Origin: Candidatus Omnitrophota bacterium
GTDB lineage: Bacteria; Hinthialibacterota; Hinthialibacteria; Hinthialibacterales; Hinthialibacteraceae
Length of the DNA stretch: 64,000 bases
Reading direction: 5' to 3'
NCBI GenBank assembly: GCA_040755155.1
Contig: JBFMBP010000070.1
Span: forward strand, 1-64,000
The notes below the pieces were generated by a model. That model was not told the origin of the DNA. It saw only the letters and a program-made list of their open reading frames with translations, and did not search any database. Of this stretch, positions 15,433 to 23,607 are shown piece by piece. A program made the translations under genes and the position numbers. How positions within the stretch are numbered: the stretch's first letter is position 1; the number at the start of each line of letters is the position of its first letter.

Positions 15433-16998
15433 ATGAACCATCATCCATCGCAAACAGGTTGCGCTCACTGCCTTATGAACCGCCGTAATTTTCTCGTGAA
15501 GGGCTGCCTCGCCGGCGCCGGAGCGGCTGGAATTCTGGCGAATCCCAACCAGCTGCTGGCGGAAGATAAAAAATCTAAAATAAAAATCCGGATCGTCTAT
15601 TCGCTGCATGACGTGGTTCAGCCGGGACCGGATTGGCCCAACGTTGGATTCAATTTCGCGCCGGTTATGGAAAAAATCGCTAACGAGCTAACTCAACGTC
15701 TGCCTCATTTCGAGTTCGCGGCCTCGATGGCTAAAGGAGAACAGGAGGCGAAAGCGATCCTGGAGCAGGATCGCGCGGCGGACATCGACGGCTACCTGGT
15801 TTATCAGTTGAATTGCTGGAATCGCGTCGTCCAGACGATAGCGAAATCGGACAAACCGGTTCTCTACGCCGATTTCCAATTCGCGGGCAGCGGCGGATTC
15901 CTAGTTTATTCCGCGGATTTCCTGCGTCAAAAAACGGCCAATGTAGGTTTCGTCGGCTCATCGAAAATGGAGGATGTGGCGGCAGCGGTCAGATGTTTCG
16001 AATTCGTCAAAAAAGGCGGCGCTCTCGCCGACTTCGCCGAGAAGGTTAAACAAACGCGAATTGCCCGCACTCCTAAAGCCGGACATCTTTCCTGCCTGCC
16101 GGATCCGTTGAAAACGCTCGATCCCGATCATTGCGTCCAGCGTTTGAAGGAATCGAAAATCCTGGCGGTGCGCGATCAAAATTCCGGTCCCGGCGAAGCG
16201 ATTTTCGGCATTCCCCTGGAAAGAGTATCCTTCGCGGAAATCAACGACGCTTGGGAAAAAGCGGATAAGGATCAAAGCCGGGAAATCGCCGCTCGCTGGC
16301 GCAAGAACGCCGCCGAAGTCATCGACATTTCCGACGACACCCTAACAACCTCCGCCGCCATGTATCTGGGCATGAAAGACGTTTTGAAAAAACATAACGC
16401 CAATGCGATCACCATCAACTGCCTGGGAGGATTCTACGGCGGGCATATTCACGCCTATCCTTGCCTGGGATTTCACGAATTGAACAACGAAGCCCTCGTT
16501 GGCGGCTGCGAATGCGACACGTCCTCCGCAGCGGCGATGACGGCGATTAGCGCGTTGACGCAAGGCCGTCCCGGCTACATTTCCGATCCGGTCATCGATA
16601 CGTCCAAACGGCAGATTATTTACGCCCATTGCGTCGCGTCCAACAAAGTTTTCGGCCCCCAAGGCCAAACCAATCCATTTACGATCATGACCCATTCGGA
16701 AGACCGCCAAGGCGCATCGGTGCGTTCGATTCTCCCCTTGGATTATTTGACGACGACGATCGAATTCAACCAATCGCGAAAGGAAATACTTTTCCATCAA
16801 GGCAAAGCAGTCGCCAACGATCCCGACGACCGGGCATGCCGCACGAAACTCTGCGTTGAACCAGCCGGCGACATCGAAAAACTCTTTACCATGTGGGACA
16901 AATGGGGCTGGCACCGGGTAACGGCCTACGGGGATTTAAAAGAATCCCTCTATGCTCTCGCCGACCGAATGGAATGGAAAATCGTCGAAGAAGCCTAA
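15433..16998 (+). CDS. Tat-exported protein with L-fucose/L-arabinose isomerase-like fold
   Basis: The 521-residue protein begins with a short Cys-containing leader and a twin-arginine signal (NRRNFLVKGCLAGAGAAGIL, then NQLLAED). The remainder resembles the three-domain L-fucose/L-arabinose isomerase fold. The clearest parts are ANAITINCLGGFYGGHIHAYPCLGF and EALVGGCECDTSSAAAM in the middle, and TIEFNQSRKEILFHQGKA with HRVTAYGDLKESLYALADRM at the C-terminus. Cytoplasmic isomerases interconvert aldoses and ketoses with a divalent metal. A Tat-exported relative may act in the periplasm or may have another function. AGGAG (15421-15425) precedes the ATG at 15433; an upstream in-frame start at 15337 would bury the Tat signal. 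It lies just upstream of the GH127 gene on the same strand (30-base gap). Confidence 0.75.
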   Translation: MNHHPSQTGCAHCLMNRRNFLVKGCLAGAGAAGILANPNQLLAEDKKSKIKIRIVYSLHDVVQPGPDWPNVGFNFAPVMEKIANELTQRLPHFEFAASMAKGEQEAKAILEQDRAADIDGYLVYQLNCWNRVVQTIAKSDKPVLYADFQFAGSGGFLVYSADFLRQKTANVGFVGSSKMEDVAAAVRCFEFVKKGGALADFAEKVKQTRIARTPKAGHLSCLPDPLKTLDPDHCVQRLKESKILAVRDQNSGPGEAIFGIPLERVSFAEINDAWEKADKDQSREIAARWRKNAAEVIDISDDTLTTSAAMYLGMKDVLKKHNANAITINCLGGFYGGHIHAYPCLGFHELNNEALVGGCECDTSSAAAMTAISALTQGRPGYISDPVIDTSKRQIIYAHCVASNKVFGPQGQTNPFTIMTHSEDRQGASVRSILPLDYLTTTIEFNQSRKEILFHQGKAVANDPDDRACRTKLCVEPAGDIEKLFTMWDKWGWHRVTAYGDLKESLYALADRMEWKIVEEA

Positions 16999-17028
16999 TA
17001 GTATGCTTCGCCAAGAAAGATCACTCTT

Positions 17029-18990
17029 ATGTTACGTAAAACAATAAACGTCTTTCTATTCGTAATCGCCGCCTTTCTCGCATATGGCGAAAACCAAGTT
17101 CCCGCCGTCGCTAAGGAACCGACGCTGCAAACCCATTTCACGCTTCTGCCTTTGGGCAGCGTCAAACCCAAAGGTTGGCTGAAAGATCAGCTGACTGTGC
17201 AGTCCAATGGACTTACCGGCCATTTGGACGAGTTCTGGCCCAGTCTCGCCAAAACGGCGTGGAAAGGCATGGAAGGCGGAGAAGCGTGGGAGCGCGGCCC
17301 TTACTACTTGGACGGGCTGGTTCCGCTCGCCTATCTGCTGGACGACCAACGCCTCATCGAAAAAACCAAGCCCTGGATGGAGTGGATTCTCTCCAGCGGA
17401 CAGGAAAATGGCTGGTTCGGACCGCCGCAGAACAAGGACCGTTGGCCCATTTCCGTGGCGCTGAAGGTTTTAGCCCAGTATTACGAAGCGACGCAAGACG
17501 GCCGCGCTTTGGAGATCATGAAGAATTATTTCCATTATCTTCATGACAACCGTCCCGACTGGCCTGATGAGGAATGGCGGGGCGTGCGCGCGATGGAAAA
17601 CGCCGTTGCCGCCCACTGGCTCTATAATCTGACCGGCGAGCCGTACATCCTGGAAGCCGCCGATTCCATTTTCCGCCATAGTTACGATTGGACGGCCTTT
17701 TTTTATCGCTTCCCCTATCCCTTCCAAGTCCTCGCCGAGGGCATCCACTATGGGCATCCCTCACACATCGTCAATCTGGGCATGGCGGTTAAATATCCCG
17801 GATTGCGATATAGGGAAACGCATCGCGAATTCTATAAAGAGGCGCTTCACAGCGGCCTGGAAAGTTTGGAAAAACATCACGGCCAGGTTGGGGGGCGCTT
17901 TGCGGGCGACGAACATCTCTCAGGACGCCATCCTTCCCAAGGAACCGAACTGTGCGGCGTTGTGGAACTGATGTTCTCGCTGGAAAATCTAATCGCCATC
18001 ATCGGCGATCCCGCCTTCGCCGACCGTTTGGAAATGCTGGCCTACAATTCCCTGCCTGGAACCTGCACTCCAGACTTTTGGGCGCATCAATACGACCAGC
18101 AAGCCAACCAGGTTTTATGCGACATCGGCAAGCGTCAATGGAGCACCAACGGCGATCAATCCAACATCTACGGCCTGGAGCCGAACTTCGGCTGCTGCAC
18201 CGCCAATATGCACCAAGGCTGGCCTAAGTTCGTCAAGAGCCTCTGGATGGCGAACGGAGATCGCGGTCTAGCCGCCATCGCCTATGGTCCCTGCGAAGTG
18301 GAAGCGACGGTCGCCGACAGCGTGGCTGTAACTATTACAGAAGAGACGGACTATCCTTTCTCTGGAGAAGTCCGCTTTGTCGTCAAACCCAAAAAGCCCG
18401 CGGCCTTCCCCCTGCAATTGCGCATTCCCGGCTGGGCCCAAGGCGCGGTTGTGAAAATTGGCGATGCGGCGATTTCCGCCGAGCCGGGGACGTTCGTCAC
18501 CCTGGAATGCAAGTGGAAAAAAGGCGATGTCGTCATCCTTTCTCTGCCGATGGATTTGCGATTGGAACATCGTTACAACAACGCCGTCTCCATCCTGCGC
18601 GGTCCCATCTACTATTCGCTGAAAATCAAGGAACGATACGAAAAGATCAAATCGTATCACGATCGCCTGCCAGCCGCCGATTGGGCCATCTATCCCGAAT
18701 CGCCTTGGAATTACGCGTTATTGATCGATGCGGAAGAAAACCAAATTCATCCCATTAGCATAGAAACGCAGGCCATTCAAAAAATCCCCTTCGAGCAAAA
18801 GAACGCTCCGGTTATTCTCAAAATCAAAGGCCAGGCGCTGCCCGATTGGAAGATGGAGAGAAATTCCGCTGCCGCTCCGCCGCAAAGCCCAGCCGTTTCT
18901 AACGAGCCGGTAGCGGAATTGGAACTGATCCCTTACGGCTGCACCCGCTTGCGCATTACGGAGTTTCCTTATATTGAGGGAGGGAATTGA
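17029..18990 (+). CDS. Secreted beta-L-arabinofuranosidase, GH127 (DUF1680)
   Basis: GH127 enzymes release L-arabinofuranose from beta-1,2-arabinosides with a zinc-supported cysteine nucleophile. The 653-residue protein has a signal peptide (1-20), an (alpha/alpha)6 barrel and two C-terminal beta-sandwiches, as in HypBA1. The zinc/catalytic set is visible: T-E-L-C with Glu307 and Cys309, and the vicinal pair Cys389-Cys390 in FGCCTANMHQGWPK. These match Glu338, Cys340, Cys417 and Cys418 of HypBA1 in order and spacing type. LQLRIPGWAQGA is typical of the beta-sandwich part. A role in arabinan, arabinogalactan or pectin side-chain use fits the PL22 lyase and aldose epimerase nearby. Family members of GH127 and GH146 are hard to separate by eye. 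Confidence 0.9.
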   Translation: MLRKTINVFLFVIAAFLAYGENQVPAVAKEPTLQTHFTLLPLGSVKPKGWLKDQLTVQSNGLTGHLDEFWPSLAKTAWKGMEGGEAWERGPYYLDGLVPLAYLLDDQRLIEKTKPWMEWILSSGQENGWFGPPQNKDRWPISVALKVLAQYYEATQDGRALEIMKNYFHYLHDNRPDWPDEEWRGVRAMENAVAAHWLYNLTGEPYILEAADSIFRHSYDWTAFFYRFPYPFQVLAEGIHYGHPSHIVNLGMAVKYPGLRYRETHREFYKEALHSGLESLEKHHGQVGGRFAGDEHLSGRHPSQGTELCGVVELMFSLENLIAIIGDPAFADRLEMLAYNSLPGTCTPDFWAHQYDQQANQVLCDIGKRQWSTNGDQSNIYGLEPNFGCCTANMHQGWPKFVKSLWMANGDRGLAAIAYGPCEVEATVADSVAVTITEETDYPFSGEVRFVVKPKKPAAFPLQLRIPGWAQGAVVKIGDAAISAEPGTFVTLECKWKKGDVVILSLPMDLRLEHRYNNAVSILRGPIYYSLKIKERYEKIKSYHDRLPAADWAIYPESPWNYALLIDAEENQIHPISIETQAIQKIPFEQKNAPVILKIKGQALPDWKMERNSAAAPPQSPAVSNEPVAELELIPYGCTRLRITEFPYIEGGN

Positions 18991-19008
18991 TTAAGGCGCG
19001 TCTCTAAT

Positions 19009-19045
19009 GCAGGGTAGGCTGCGATTCATTTTCAGCCTACCCTGC
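19009..19045. terminator. Perfect 13-bp hairpin after the GH127 gene
   Basis: GCAGGGTAGGCTG (19009-19021) and CAGCCTACCCTGC (19033-19045) pair perfectly around an 11-base loop, 18 bases after the GH127 stop codon. The stem resembles the GTAGGGTGGG repeat family. There is no T-run, so a role in 3'-end protection or termination is only inferred. A TATAAT at 19084-19089 may belong to a promoter for the next gene, but lacks a matching -35. Confidence 0.55.
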
Positions 19046-19130
19046 TAGAATTGAGAAATCAGGCGTAGAAAAGAATCCAGCGCTATAATAAAGAAACAGC
19101 ATAGATCGATTCCCGATGAGGAAAAAAGAG

Positions 19131-19346
19131 ATGAGAAACGAATTTACCGCGATCATTGAAAAGGATGATGAGTGGTATATTGGTTATTGTCCTGAAATTC
19201 CTGGCGCCAACGGACAAGGACGAACGCCTGAAGAATGCCGGCAAGATCTTTCGGCAGCCATCGCATTAATTCTCGAAGACCGCAGGCAGGATGTTTTACG
19301 AGCAATTCCCTCCAATGCGATCTATGATGTTGTGATCGTAACATAG
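19131..19346 (+). CDS. HicB-family antitoxin-like protein, orphan
   Basis: The 71-residue product has the HicB/UPF0150 RNase-H-like core: EFTAIIEKDDEWYIGYCPEIPGANGQGRTPEEC, then an amphipathic helix (DLSAAIALILEDRR). In HicAB modules HicB neutralises the mRNA interferase HicA. No HicA-like reading frame is present on either side, and no helix-turn-helix or ribbon-helix-helix DNA-binding tail is evident at the C-terminus. Solitary HicB-like proteins of this length are common. I chose the ATG at 19131 because GAGG lies nine bases upstream and the family begins just before EFTA; an in-frame ATG at 19116 adds MRKKE. Confidence 0.8.
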   Translation: MRNEFTAIIEKDDEWYIGYCPEIPGANGQGRTPEECRQDLSAAIALILEDRRQDVLRAIPSNAIYDVVIVT

Positions 19347-19491
19347 AAAAAGATAAAGCGATCGTCCAAGAAAACCTTCCGGAATCCGCCTGAGAATCTT
19401 GCCATTTTTCTTCCCTTCCTCCATCATGAAGGAATAAAAGGATCGTATCCGAAAACCGGCGGCTCCGCCGCCAACTATCCGGGAGGGAATA

Positions 19492-20655
19492 ATGAAAGTT
19501 TGGAAAAAATCCGCACTTTTCGCCATCGCCGCCATGCTATTGCTTGCCATCAGCGTTCAAGCGTCGGAATCCTCAGGAAAACAGGAGAAGATTACGTTGA
19601 ACAAAGCGCCTTTTGGAAAAACCGCCGACGGCAAGAGCGTCGATCTCTATACGTTCGAAAACGCGAACGGCGTCAAAACGTCCGTCATGACCTACGGGGG
19701 CATCATTACCAGCCTCCTAGTCCCCGACAAAGACGGCCAGTTCGAAGATATCACCCTCGGCTTCAACTCGCTGGAAGGCTATTTGAAGGGGCATCCCTAT
19801 TTTGGAGCGCTTATCGGCCGCTTTGGAAATCGCATCGCCAAGGGTAAATTCACCCTGGGCGGCAAAGAATTCAGCCTCTTCGTCAACAACGACGTCAACG
19901 CCTTGCATGGCGGCCAGTTCGGTTTCGACAAAAAAGTATGGAACGCCAAAAAAGTGAATGTTGACGAAGGTCCCGGCCTGGAATTGACCTACGTCAGCCA
20001 AGACGGCGAAGAGGGATATCCCGGAACGTTAAAATGCAAGGTTGTCTACAGTTTGAATAATCTGAACGAATTGAAAATCGATTATTTCGCCGAAACGAAT
20101 AAACCAACGCCCCTCAACCTCACTAATCACGCTTATTTCAATTTAACCGGCCATAAAGAGATGGAAAGCATCCTCGATCACGAGTTGATGCTCAATGCGA
20201 AATTCTACACGCCGGTCGACGATACCCTGATTCCCACCGGCGAAATCGCATTCGTCAAAGGCACGCCTTTCGATTTCGCCGAACCGATGCAAATCGGCGC
20301 GCGCATCGCCGCGGACGACGATCAAATCAAGAAAGGCGGCGGTTACGATCACAACTTCGTCCTCGATAAAACCGAAGCGGACGCCCTGAATCTGGGCGGG
20401 CGGGTGTTCGAACCGAAATCGGGCCGCTTGTTGGAATTCTTCACTACGCAGCCGGGCGTGCAATTCTACACGGGGAATTTCCTGGACGGTTCCAACATCG
20501 GCAAAGGCGGACAGGTCTATAAGCATCGTTTCGGTTTTTGCCTGGAGACGCAGCATTTTCCCGATTCCCCCAACCACGCCCATTTCCCCTCTGCGATCCT
20601 GAAGCCGGGAGAATCTTACCGCGAAACGACAATATATAAATTCTCCACAAAATAA
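19492..20655 (+). CDS. galM: Secreted aldose 1-epimerase (GalM family)
   Basis: GalM interconverts alpha and beta anomers of aldoses such as galactose, glucose and arabinose. The 387-residue protein has a cleavable signal peptide (1-25, ending SVQASES), so it acts in the periplasm. Family motifs are present in order: MTYGGIITSL, GRFGNRIAKGKF, NNDVNALHGG, NLTNHAYFNLTGH with the general acid His, YDHNFVLD, QPGVQFYTGNFLDG, and a C-terminal LETQHFPDSPNH. The GGGAGG Shine-Dalgarno sequence precedes the ATG at 19492. It is followed after 74 bases by a sodium:solute symporter, so released sugars could be anomerised and then imported. This pairing is common in polysaccharide utilisation regions. Confidence 0.93.
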   Translation: MKVWKKSALFAIAAMLLLAISVQASESSGKQEKITLNKAPFGKTADGKSVDLYTFENANGVKTSVMTYGGIITSLLVPDKDGQFEDITLGFNSLEGYLKGHPYFGALIGRFGNRIAKGKFTLGGKEFSLFVNNDVNALHGGQFGFDKKVWNAKKVNVDEGPGLELTYVSQDGEEGYPGTLKCKVVYSLNNLNELKIDYFAETNKPTPLNLTNHAYFNLTGHKEMESILDHELMLNAKFYTPVDDTLIPTGEIAFVKGTPFDFAEPMQIGARIAADDDQIKKGGGYDHNFVLDKTEADALNLGGRVFEPKSGRLLEFFTTQPGVQFYTGNFLDGSNIGKGGQVYKHRFGFCLETQHFPDSPNHAHFPSAILKPGESYRETTIYKFSTK

Positions 20656-20729
20656 GAGAACCGCGCAACGGATAACCTCCCAACGAGGAGAGGAATAAAT
20701 CTTCCAGGAAAGGGATAAGGAACGCTAGC

Positions 20730-22403
20730 ATGAACACGCCTCCTCAAGTCGGCTTAGTTCTTCTCGATTACGTTGTTTTTTTCGCTTATTTCGCGGTAGT
20801 CATCGGCGTAGCGCTTTGGGTTTCGTTCCGGCCGCGCGGCCATGAACGGAATACGGAAGACTTCTTCCTCGCCAGCCGGGCGCTGCCCTGGTGGATCATA
20901 GGAACCTCGCTTATCGCTTCCAATATTTCCGCCGAGCAAATGATCGGCATGACCGGTTCGGCGTTCGCCGGGGGATTGGCCGTCATTTCCTACGAATGGA
21001 TGGCGGCGGTAACGCTGCTCATCGTGGCCAAGTGGATGCTGCCCATCTTTCTGAAAATGCGCATCTATTCCATGCCGCAATATCTAGAGCAGCGCTTCGA
21101 TTACCGCGTCAGCATGGGACTGGGCGTATTCTGGCTGTTGGTGTACGTCTTCGTCAATTTAACCTCGATCTCCTATCTTGGCTCGCTGACGCTGCAAAAT
21201 TTGATCGGACCTCAATTTCTGGCGATAACGGGACATGAATTCAAACTCATTTACGGCGTAATCGGGCTGTTCGCCATTTCCTTCATTTATACGTTGACGG
21301 GCGGCCTCGCCGCCGTGGCCTGGACGGACGTCATACAGGTTTTCTTTTTGTTCGTCGGTGGTTTGGCGGTAACGTATTTCGGACTGAACCACATGACGGA
21401 AAACGGCGGAATCGTAGCGGGCTTTTCCGAACTCTGGACGAAAGCTCCGGATCATTTCCACACCGTCATGCCCTGGAATCATTCTCTGTATCCGTGGATC
21501 GGCGTTTTCATTGGAGGCATGTGGGCGGCCAACCTCAGCTATTGGGGCTGCAACCAGTACATCACTCAACGGGCGCTGGCGGGTAAGAATATTCAGGAAG
21601 CGCAGTACGGCCTGGTTTTCGCCGCTTTCCTCAAAATGATCGTTCCCATCGTCGTGCTGCTGCCGGGTATCGTGGCGTTCGCTCTCTATTCGGATCAGAT
21701 TGCAAAGCCCGACAAAGCCTACGCCGTCCTGATCACCAATTTGGTTCCGGTCGGCTTTACCGGTTTGATTGTCGCCGCCATCGTTGCCGCCATCATTTCC
21801 TCGCTCAATTCGATGGTCAACAGCACCGCCACCATCTTCACGATGGACATCTATCGCAAACTCAATCCCAAAGCGACGGAAAAAAATCTAGTGTGGACGG
21901 GTCGGTTGACTTCCATCGTCGTCGTATTGATCGCGATTCCCATCGCTCCGTCGCTGGGCAACCTGGATCAGGCGTTTCAGTACATTCAGGAATACACAGG
22001 CATGGTCTCTCCCGGCGTAGTAGCCATTTTCTTCCTGGGCTTATTCTGGAAACGCTGCACGGCGGCGGCGGCTATGTGGATGGCCATCCTCACCATCCCG
22101 ATTTCCGCTTTCCTGAAGTTCATGCCCATGCTGATGCGCGCCTACTTGCCGGACGTTTTCTCCGGCCTCCAAATTGCGGGATCGATCGCGGCGTTTCACG
22201 ACGCGTTTCTCAATCGCATGGGCGTCGCCATGCTGCTGATCTTCCTCATCGGCTATTTCCTTTCCATTGAAACGAAACACGCCGCCCATGAAGATATAAA
22301 ACTCGTAGGAACCGACGCCGCCTTCCGGACTCCGGCGTTGTTCAACGTATTGTCGATTTTAATCCTAGGTGTTCTGACAGCTTTGTATTTGCTCTTTAGG
22401 TAA
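20730..22403 (+). CDS. Sodium:solute symporter (SSS family, sugar-type)
   Basis: The 557-residue protein is a polytopic membrane transporter with about 14 predicted helices, matching SGLT-like members in length. The N-terminal helix 1 region includes FFLASRALPWWIIGTSLIASNISAEQMIGMTGSAF, the sodium/sugar signature of the family. FIYTLTGGLAAVAWTDVIQ and AAIVAAIISSLNSMVNSTATIFTMDIYRK match later core helices. It would import a sugar with sodium. The preceding galM gene (74-base gap, same strand) and the GH127 gene support a sugar substrate, but which one is unknown. An intrinsic terminator follows. Confidence 0.92.
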   Translation: MNTPPQVGLVLLDYVVFFAYFAVVIGVALWVSFRPRGHERNTEDFFLASRALPWWIIGTSLIASNISAEQMIGMTGSAFAGGLAVISYEWMAAVTLLIVAKWMLPIFLKMRIYSMPQYLEQRFDYRVSMGLGVFWLLVYVFVNLTSISYLGSLTLQNLIGPQFLAITGHEFKLIYGVIGLFAISFIYTLTGGLAAVAWTDVIQVFFLFVGGLAVTYFGLNHMTENGGIVAGFSELWTKAPDHFHTVMPWNHSLYPWIGVFIGGMWAANLSYWGCNQYITQRALAGKNIQEAQYGLVFAAFLKMIVPIVVLLPGIVAFALYSDQIAKPDKAYAVLITNLVPVGFTGLIVAAIVAAIISSLNSMVNSTATIFTMDIYRKLNPKATEKNLVWTGRLTSIVVVLIAIPIAPSLGNLDQAFQYIQEYTGMVSPGVVAIFFLGLFWKRCTAAAAMWMAILTIPISAFLKFMPMLMRAYLPDVFSGLQIAGSIAAFHDAFLNRMGVAMLLIFLIGYFLSIETKHAAHEDIKLVGTDAAFRTPALFNVLSILILGVLTALYLLFR

Positions 22404-22430
22404 GAACGATTTCTTGGGATCGAAACGAAA

Positions 22431-22467
22431 AAACGCCTCGCGGCGCTGGCTGCGGGGCGGTTTTTTA
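22431..22467 (+). terminator. Rho-independent terminator after the symporter gene
   Basis: CGCCTCGC (22434-22441) pairs with GCGGGGCG (22452-22459), with one wobble, and is followed by TTTTTT (22461-22466). It lies about 30 bases after the stop codon of the symporter. Confidence 0.82.
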
Positions 22468-22497
22468 TCAGGAACTGCTTGTTGCATTTCTTCTTAC

Positions 22498-22819
22498 TAA
22501 CTCATGTTACGCGCCTGGGAGCGCGGGCGTCTCGCCCGCAGGTTGGAAGAACCTTCCCTTAGCGGCGTAGAAGTTACATTTATGGTTGCGTTTTTGAATC
22601 GCAAAACCGCGAAAAGGCGCGAATTCCACGAAATTTTTGAATCACGGATATCATGGATTCTTATGGATTTCACGGAAAAATCTTTCTCGCAGCGCGATTC
22701 CTTACGTCGAATGTTATTCTTTTCCTTTTTCGTGTTCTTCATTTCATTTCGTGTTTTCGTGATTCAATCGAAGAGAGTAAGAGATTCCTTTAATCATCCA
22801 TCGCGCGTAACATGAGTTA
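22498..22819. repeat. Composite intergenic repeat with perfect 17-bp outer inverted arms
   Basis: TAACTCATGTTACGCGC (22498-22514) and GCGCGTAACATGAGTTA (22803-22819) are perfect inverted repeats enclosing 288 bases. Immediately inside the left arm is CCTGGGAGCGCGGGCG with TCTCGCCCGCAGG (22515-22543), a palindromic motif that recurs at 63412 and 63621. The right two thirds hold copy C of the TTGAATCACG element. Diverged versions of the outer arms flank other repeat cores at 43233-43399 and 63395-63667, and single arms occur at 1077-1093 and 60084-60100. No transposase is encoded, and the short reading frames here are not convincing genes. Together with the terminator at 22431 and a possible -10 box (TATAAT, 22906-22911), this accounts for the gap 22404-23000. 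Confidence 0.85.
22637..22767. repeat. TTGAATCACG repeat, copy C
   Basis: Third copy, with ends TTGAATCACG (22637-22646) and CGTGATTCAA (22758-22767), nested inside the composite element at 22498-22819. A degenerate half unit (TTTTGAATCGC ... GAATTCCACG) precedes it at about 22589-22630. Confidence 0.85.
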
Positions 22820-23000
22820 CTAATTATTTCTGCCTTTATACGATAATAGTCTCCCTTTTCTAAGACAATTTCTATTCTTCTGGAATTGAAAAAAACTCTT
22901 GTGTTTATAATTTCTTTCCGTTACATTGGAATAAGATGATTTATGAATTCTTATTTTTTATATCTAGTTAGACCGATTTTCCAGTACGGAAGGTTGGATT

Positions 23001-23591
23001 ATGAAAAACTCGATAGGCTTTACTTTGATCGAACTTCTGATTGTTGTGGCTATTATTGGAATTCTAGCCGCCATCGCCGTTCCTAACTTTCTCAACGCCC
23101 AAATTCGCGCAAAAATATCGCGTTCCATGGCCGATCAAAAAACAATGGAATCGGCGATCTTGCAATATATGCTCGACGCCAACGACAATCCTCCTCATTC
23201 CCATGAACCCAATCAAAATTATTGGCTGACAACGCCAATCGCTTATTTATCCAGTTTTTTATTCGATCCTTTTCAGGATACTCCTTTAGCGAAACAGTTA
23301 TTTTCCTCCGACCTCACTTATCATAAGAAGCAGCATCATTGGGATCCGCTTGATAAACGATATTGGAGCAGTTTGACGCTTCAAACGCTCGATCCATCCA
23401 AGGATCCGGAGTTTACTTTTTGGCTTCAATCCATTGGATTTATTTTTGGCATGGGGCCATCAATGAAATATACAGGTTCCGCCGGAACAGGTTTTACTTT
23501 CGGCGTCGCTTTCATTCCCTATGAACCGTCCAATGGATTAGTCAGTCTAGGAATCATTCGCCGATACGTTCCTGGAAAGCCTAAATTATAA
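23001..23591 (+). CDS. Orphan type IV pseudopilin, second copy
   Basis: The 196-residue protein has the prepilin leader MKNSIG, cleavage before Phe, and FTLIELLIVVAIIGILAAIA with Glu5. PNFLNAQIRAKISRSMADQK is almost identical to the pseudopilin at 6270. The globular part differs in sequence and length, but both end with the pattern PSNGLVSLG-x-I-x-RY (here PSNGLVSLGIIRRYVPG). In this group the N-terminus anchors the subunit in the membrane and directs assembly with a type II secretion-like machine encoded elsewhere. GGAAGG lies upstream of the ATG at 23001. The gene stands alone between a composite repeat and a convergent toxin gene, and its base composition is more AT-rich than its neighbours. 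Confidence 0.87.
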   Translation: MKNSIGFTLIELLIVVAIIGILAAIAVPNFLNAQIRAKISRSMADQKTMESAILQYMLDANDNPPHSHEPNQNYWLTTPIAYLSSFLFDPFQDTPLAKQLFSSDLTYHKKQHHWDPLDKRYWSSLTLQTLDPSKDPEFTFWLQSIGFIFGMGPSMKYTGSAGTGFTFGVAFIPYEPSNGLVSLGIIRRYVPGKPKL

Positions 23592-23607
23592 TCTTCATCA
23601 TAAAATG

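Noticed and set aside
22504-22815. Open frame of about 103 codons inside the composite repeat
   Set aside because: It spans repeat arms and an AT-rich core shared with non-coding copies elsewhere.
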